64,000 bases of DNA from Streptosporangium subroseum (GTDB taxonomy: Bacteria; Actinomycetota; Actinomycetes; Streptosporangiales; Streptosporangiaceae): NCBI RefSeq assembly GCF_900188345.1, contig NZ_FZOD01000046.1:1-64000 (forward strand), read 5' to 3'. The notes below the pieces were generated by a model, which saw only the letters and a program-made list of their open reading frames with translations, was not told the origin of the DNA and did not search any database. Of this stretch, positions 61,038 to 64,000 are shown in pieces. Within the stretch, counting starts at the first letter, position 1. Every line of letters begins with the position of its first letter. The translations under genes and the position numbers were made by a program.

Positions 61038-62075
61038 TCACCCGGTTGTGGCCGGCTGCTCCTCGGCGGTCTCGTCCTCGGCGAGATCGCCGCACTTGAA
61101 GCCCGGCTCCCGCTCGGGGTCGAGCTGGATGGACCCGAGGTTGGTGGTCTCCATCGGACGCCGGAAGGTCTCGAGCTTGTCGCAGTCGTAGAAGATGTAG
61201 GTGCCGTCGCTCTCCCCGAGCAGCATCATCCATCGGCCGTCGTAGAGCGGCTTGTCGTTCTCGGCGTTCTTGATGATGCTCCACTGGTCCTGGAAGCCGA
61301 CGTAGCTGAGGAACTCGTTGGCCTGCCCGGTCTCCTGCACCTCGACCGCTCCGAAGACCATCTGGATGATCAGCACGAAACCCAGGCCGAGGCCAGTGAG
61401 GGCGCCGACGACGACCTTCATCCCCGCGCGGCCGACGGGCCTGCCGCGCAGCAGCCGGAACGGCACCAGAAACGTCAGCACGCCCAGCCCGACGGCGCCG
61501 ACGACCATGGGGACGAGGTCCTGGACATCGCCGTACAGGTAGAACAGAGCCCAGTAGGCCGCGCCGCACCACAGCGCGCTGATCAGGGCGACGATCCAGG
61601 GCCGCTCCCGGAGGACTCCCATGAGCCTGCCGGCCGCACCGCGGGTCAGCTTGTTGATCAGCCAGCTCGCCCCGACGACGAGGCCGAGGGCGGGGATGGC
61701 GACCATGAGGGCGAGGACCAGCGTTCCCATCAGCCGGCCGAGCAGGACGGACTGATCGATTCCCGCCTGCTGCGGGGTGATGCCGAATACCGAATACATG
61801 CCTTCGACGCCGAGGTAGAGCACGGCGTAAAGCGCGACACCGATCGGAACGACGACGGAGCCGATGCGTTCGATCAATGCCAGGACGCCACTGTCGTGGC
61901 CTCCCTGCTCCTGCGGGGTGTCATCCGATGACACGGGCGGAGCGTGATTCTCTGACCCGGAGGGAGTGTAATTCGGTAGCACGGGGGGAATATCACTCGG
62001 TTGGGTCGACGTATGTTGACTTGTCACGATGTGCGATCGTAAACCATGCCCGTCGACACGAGATTGACGAAACAT
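61038..62075 (-). CDS. Multi-helix membrane protein of unknown function
   Basis: A protein of up to 345 residues with a hydrophilic Pro/Ser/Thr-rich N-terminus (about residues 18-60), then about five hydrophobic segments (VVVPIGVALYAVLYLGVEG, GTLVLALMVAIPALGLVVGA, WIVALISALWCGAAYWALFYL, LVPMVVGAVGLGVLTFLVP, VVVGALTGLGLGFVLIIQMV), followed by a soluble C-terminal domain with two Cys (YDCDKL, FKCGDL). I do not recognise a family. Start uncertain: ATG 62075 or GTG 62027, neither with a good ribosome site. Confidence 0.6.
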   Translation of the reverse strand: MFRQSRVDGHGLRSHIVTSQHTSTQPSDIPPVLPNYTPSGSENHAPPVSSDDTPQEQGGHDSGVLALIERIGSVVVPIGVALYAVLYLGVEGMYSVFGITPQQAGIDQSVLLGRLMGTLVLALMVAIPALGLVVGASWLINKLTRGAAGRLMGVLRERPWIVALISALWCGAAYWALFYLYGDVQDLVPMVVGAVGLGVLTFLVPFRLLRGRPVGRAGMKVVVGALTGLGLGFVLIIQMVFGAVEVQETGQANEFLSYVGFQDQWSIIKNAENDKPLYDGRWMMLLGESDGTYIFYDCDKLETFRRPMETTNLGSIQLDPEREPGFKCGDLAEDETAEEQPATTG

Positions 62076-62455
62076 AAACGTGCCGGGTCCGCTCGCCGTC
62101 GTGCCGGAGGTCCGGGACCGGCCTCCTCCGAAGGTCGCGGTCGCCCGAGGACTCCGGGCGGAGGACCTGAATTTCCGAAGAACGCTCCGGGGTGTCCGTC
62201 GCGAGGACGGGCCCGGCCGAGAGCGACGGAGTGGCCGCAGGGATCATGCCGGCCCTCGGGTGGCCCGCCCCGGAACTGCGCAAGGTGACAATGCGCTTTT
62301 GCTGCAAAACCTAAAGTGATGGCACTAACCTGCCTAGCGGCAAGGGCTGACGAGGGAAACGATTCCGGATTCCCCGATCCTTTCCGATCCCCGATCCTCG
62401 CCGGATCCCTCGATCAGCCCCTCCGGATTTCCTCTCCCCCGACAGGAGCTCAACC
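62076..62455. other. Gene-free spacer upstream of isochorismate synthase
   Basis: No gene supported. CTAACCTGCCTAG (62325-62337) and a nearby ACCTAA resemble parts of an actinobacterial iron box but the match is weak. A CCGATCC-type short repeat spans about 62365-62420. Confidence 0.3.
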
Positions 62456-63628
62456 ATGTCCTCCCATAACACGCTCACGCTTACCCGCACGCCCGACCTC
62501 CTGAGAGAGTATGAACCCGGCACCTTCTTCTTCACGTCACCGACCCGGACCCTGCTCGCCAGGGGAGTTCATCTTGAGGTGCCGGACTCGGGGGCGAAGA
62601 GCCTGCACGGTCGCGTTTCCTCCGCATTGCGGGACGCCGAGGAGTCCGGCCATCCCCATCCCGTCGCGGTGGGCGCGATCCCCTTCCGCGAAGACCGTCC
62701 CGCGCGCCTGCTGGTGCCCGCCGCGGTCTGCTGGACGAGCCCCCGGACCGGGGCGTCCTCCGTTCCCGAACAGGTGACCAGGGCGTCCACCAAACTTGGA
62801 GCGGTCCCGGACTCCGGCGACTACGTGCGCGGGGTGGAGATGGCGCTGGCCAAGCTGACCACGGGAGAGCTGAAAAAGATCGTGCTGGCCCGCGCCCTGG
62901 ACATCACCATGGGCGCTCCGATCGACGTCCGCCAGGTCCTGCGGAACCTGGTCCGCCGCGACCCGCAGGCGTACGGCTACGCGGTGAACCTGCCCTCCGT
63001 CACCGGCACGGCCCGCACGCTGCTGGGAGCCAGCCCCGAGCTGCTCTTCTCCCGCTCCGGCCGGCGGATCACGACGAACCCGCTGGCCGGGTCCGCGCCG
63101 CGCCACCCGGATCCCGTCGTCGACCAGACCCTGGCGCGAGACCTGCTCTCCTCGGACAAGGATCTTCGCGAGCACGCCCTGGTGGTCGAGAACATCGTGG
63201 AGGCCCTGCGTCCGTACTGCCGGGACCTGTCCGTCCCCGCGGGGCCGTCGCTGCTGTCCACCGCCTCCATGTGGCACTTGTCGACCCGGATCACCGGCGT
63301 GCTCGACGACCCGGAGATCACGTCGCTGGAGATGGCCACCATGCTGCATCCCACACCGGCGGTCTGCGGCACGCCCGCCGGCGCGGCGCGAGAGGCCATC
63401 GCGGAGATCGAGCCGTTCGACCGCGGCCTCTACGCGGGCCTGGTCGGATGGTGCGACGCGGCCGGCGACGGCGAGTGGGTCGTGACCATCCGCTGCGCGG
63501 AGGTCGCCGACCAGACCCTGAGGCTGTTCGCCGGAGCGGGGATCGTCGCCGGTTCGGTGCCGGAGGCGGAGCTCGCCGAGACCACCGCCAAGTTCCAGAC
63601 CATGCTCCGCGCCGTCGGCCTGGACTAA
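62456..63628 (+). CDS. Isochorismate synthase (DhbC/EntC/MenF family)
   Basis: A 390-residue chorismate-utilising enzyme converting chorismate to isochorismate, the first step to 2,3-dihydroxybenzoate siderophores, salicylate or menaquinone. Chorismate-binding family motifs: KKIVLARALDITM, LLGASPELLFSR, TNPLAGSAPR, SSDKDLREHALVVENI, HLSTRITG, LHPTPAVCGTPAGAA and YAGLVGWCDAAGDGEWVVTIRCAEV. The length and TPAVCGTP form fit DhbC/EntC more than MenF. AGGAG precedes ATG 62456. Neighbours to the right lie outside the window. Confidence 0.9.
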   Translation: MSSHNTLTLTRTPDLLREYEPGTFFFTSPTRTLLARGVHLEVPDSGAKSLHGRVSSALRDAEESGHPHPVAVGAIPFREDRPARLLVPAAVCWTSPRTGASSVPEQVTRASTKLGAVPDSGDYVRGVEMALAKLTTGELKKIVLARALDITMGAPIDVRQVLRNLVRRDPQAYGYAVNLPSVTGTARTLLGASPELLFSRSGRRITTNPLAGSAPRHPDPVVDQTLARDLLSSDKDLREHALVVENIVEALRPYCRDLSVPAGPSLLSTASMWHLSTRITGVLDDPEITSLEMATMLHPTPAVCGTPAGAAREAIAEIEPFDRGLYAGLVGWCDAAGDGEWVVTIRCAEVADQTLRLFAGAGIVAGSVPEAELAETTAKFQTMLRAVGLD

Positions 63629-63631
63629 GGT

Positions 63632-63652
63632 CGCTCCATCCTCGTTGGAGCG
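63632..63652 (+). terminator. Terminator-like hairpin after isochorismate synthase
   Basis: CGCTCCA and TGGAGCG (7-bp stem, 7-base loop) four bases after the stop codon; no clear T-run. Confidence 0.45.
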
Positions 63653-63950
63653 CTCCACCCTCCCCGGAGGCCTCCCCGCAATCTCCTGCGCCCCCTCGCG
63701 GGGCGTCGGCATCGCCGACGACCGCGCGACCGTATGTCCCGTGAAGACCTCACACTGAACCTCCCCTCCGGAACGCAGCCCCCCGCACGCGGGGACGGGC
63801 ACAGCCGCCCCTCGTTCTTCGCCTCTGTGACGGCCGTGAACCCCGCCGGATCTCGTAGAGGGCGTATCCGTGCCGGGAACCCGCCAGGATCGTGGGGGCG
63901 AGGAGTTCACACGGCGGCGTCACAACCCGGCCGGCCCATGGTCGAGAGGC
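63653..63950. other. No gene supported between isochorismate synthase and edge
   Basis: A frame from ATG 63734 is open to the edge but has no ribosome site and runs through the strong hairpin; nothing else coding is seen. Confidence 0.4.
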
Positions 63951-63984
63951 AGGCCCTGCGCGGCCAGAAGCGCGCAGGGCCTGT
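63951..63984. terminator. Strong hairpin near right edge
   Basis: CAGGCCCTGCGCG pairs perfectly with CGCGCAGGGCCTG over 13 bp with an 8-base loop; probably a terminator of a gene beyond the window or of the dhbC-like transcript. Confidence 0.6.
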
Positions 63985-64000
63985 GGGTTGCCGTGCGGAC

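Noticed and set aside
60691..61191. Possible small genes in the spacer 60634-61037
   Set aside because: Arg/Pro-rich composition without ribosome sites or homology; codon use does not fit.
62325..62337. A definite iron box upstream of isochorismate synthase
   Set aside because: Only part of the consensus palindrome is present, so it is listed only as a weak possibility.
63734..64000. Possible start of a gene at the right edge
   Set aside because: No ribosome site and the frame crosses a strong terminator-like hairpin.
1..64000. CRISPR array, tRNA, rRNA or prophage
   Set aside because: The tandem repeats seen have no unique spacers of regular length and no cas genes; no RNA gene or phage structural gene was recognised.

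Overview
The window is GC-rich with strong G/C third-position bias, frequent GTG/TTG starts, GGAGG-type ribosome sites and ATGA-coupled operons. It carries actinobacterial families: a poly-HAMP sensor kinase, SpoIIE-type phosphatases, KdpDE, AfsR/SARP, F420-dependent luciferase-like enzymes, MocR and YafY-WYL regulators. A large-genome filamentous actinomycete is likely, perhaps Streptosporangiaceae or a relative. That placement is inference; no rRNA or tRNA gene is visible.

Layout. 1-2902: divergent poly-HAMP sensor kinase (cut by the left edge) and GAF-PP2C phosphatase. 3111-7182 (minus): a short second Rho, an RlmA-type rRNA methyltransferase and an S9 peptidase; the rho leader can form two mutually exclusive hairpins, one of which hides the ribosome site. 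7363-15508: small metabolism and efflux genes (MBL hydrolase, two MFS carriers, alpha/beta hydrolase, SnoaL-like protein, LysR regulator, XRE-cupin regulator with a BenE carrier) and a relic of an IS605-type right end. 15641-25724: LapA-like membrane protein, flavin monooxygenase, CorA, KdpDE without KdpFABC, secreted HNH nuclease, DUF4429 protein, aspartate aminotransferase. 25813-29683: MocR regulator/MFS pair and an HxlR-SCP2 regulator, each beside clear operator-like palindromes.

29788-34565 is the most unusual region. It is a tightly overlapping operon of an F420/FMN-type oxidoreductase, a 160-residue protein with sixteen tandem x-Lys-Asp triplets, a degenerate ATP-grasp protein, an intact ATP-grasp ligase and two Fe(II)/2-oxoglutarate-type oxygenases. 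I read it as a candidate uncharacterised ribosomal-peptide (RiPP-like) pathway in which the KD-repeat protein is the substrate.

34569-36782 holds a decayed TPR gene, trpD and a PadR regulator. 36928-49945 is an L-rhamnoside utilisation island: a GH106-like glycosidase, two ABC permeases, a lipoprotein binding protein, a GH78 rhamnosidase, an FGGY kinase, two micro-ORFs, a histidine phosphatase and a DeoR regulator; no transporter ATPase is encoded. 49975-54787 adds a YafY regulator with an epoxide hydrolase, a 2-hydroxyacid dehydrogenase and a second FGGY kinase. 54876-57697 encodes a Tat-exported PhoD-type phosphatase and a secreted discoidin-domain protein. 58177-60633 has an AfsR/SARP regulator whose C-terminus runs antisense through an alpha/beta hydrolase gene. 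The right end carries a membrane protein and isochorismate synthase (62456-63628), perhaps the start of a siderophore or menaquinone locus.

Many genes carry in-frame minisatellite-like linkers or tails (BenE, flavin monooxygenase, KdpD, both rhamnosidases, the discoidin protein), and several intergenic regions carry tandem repeats.
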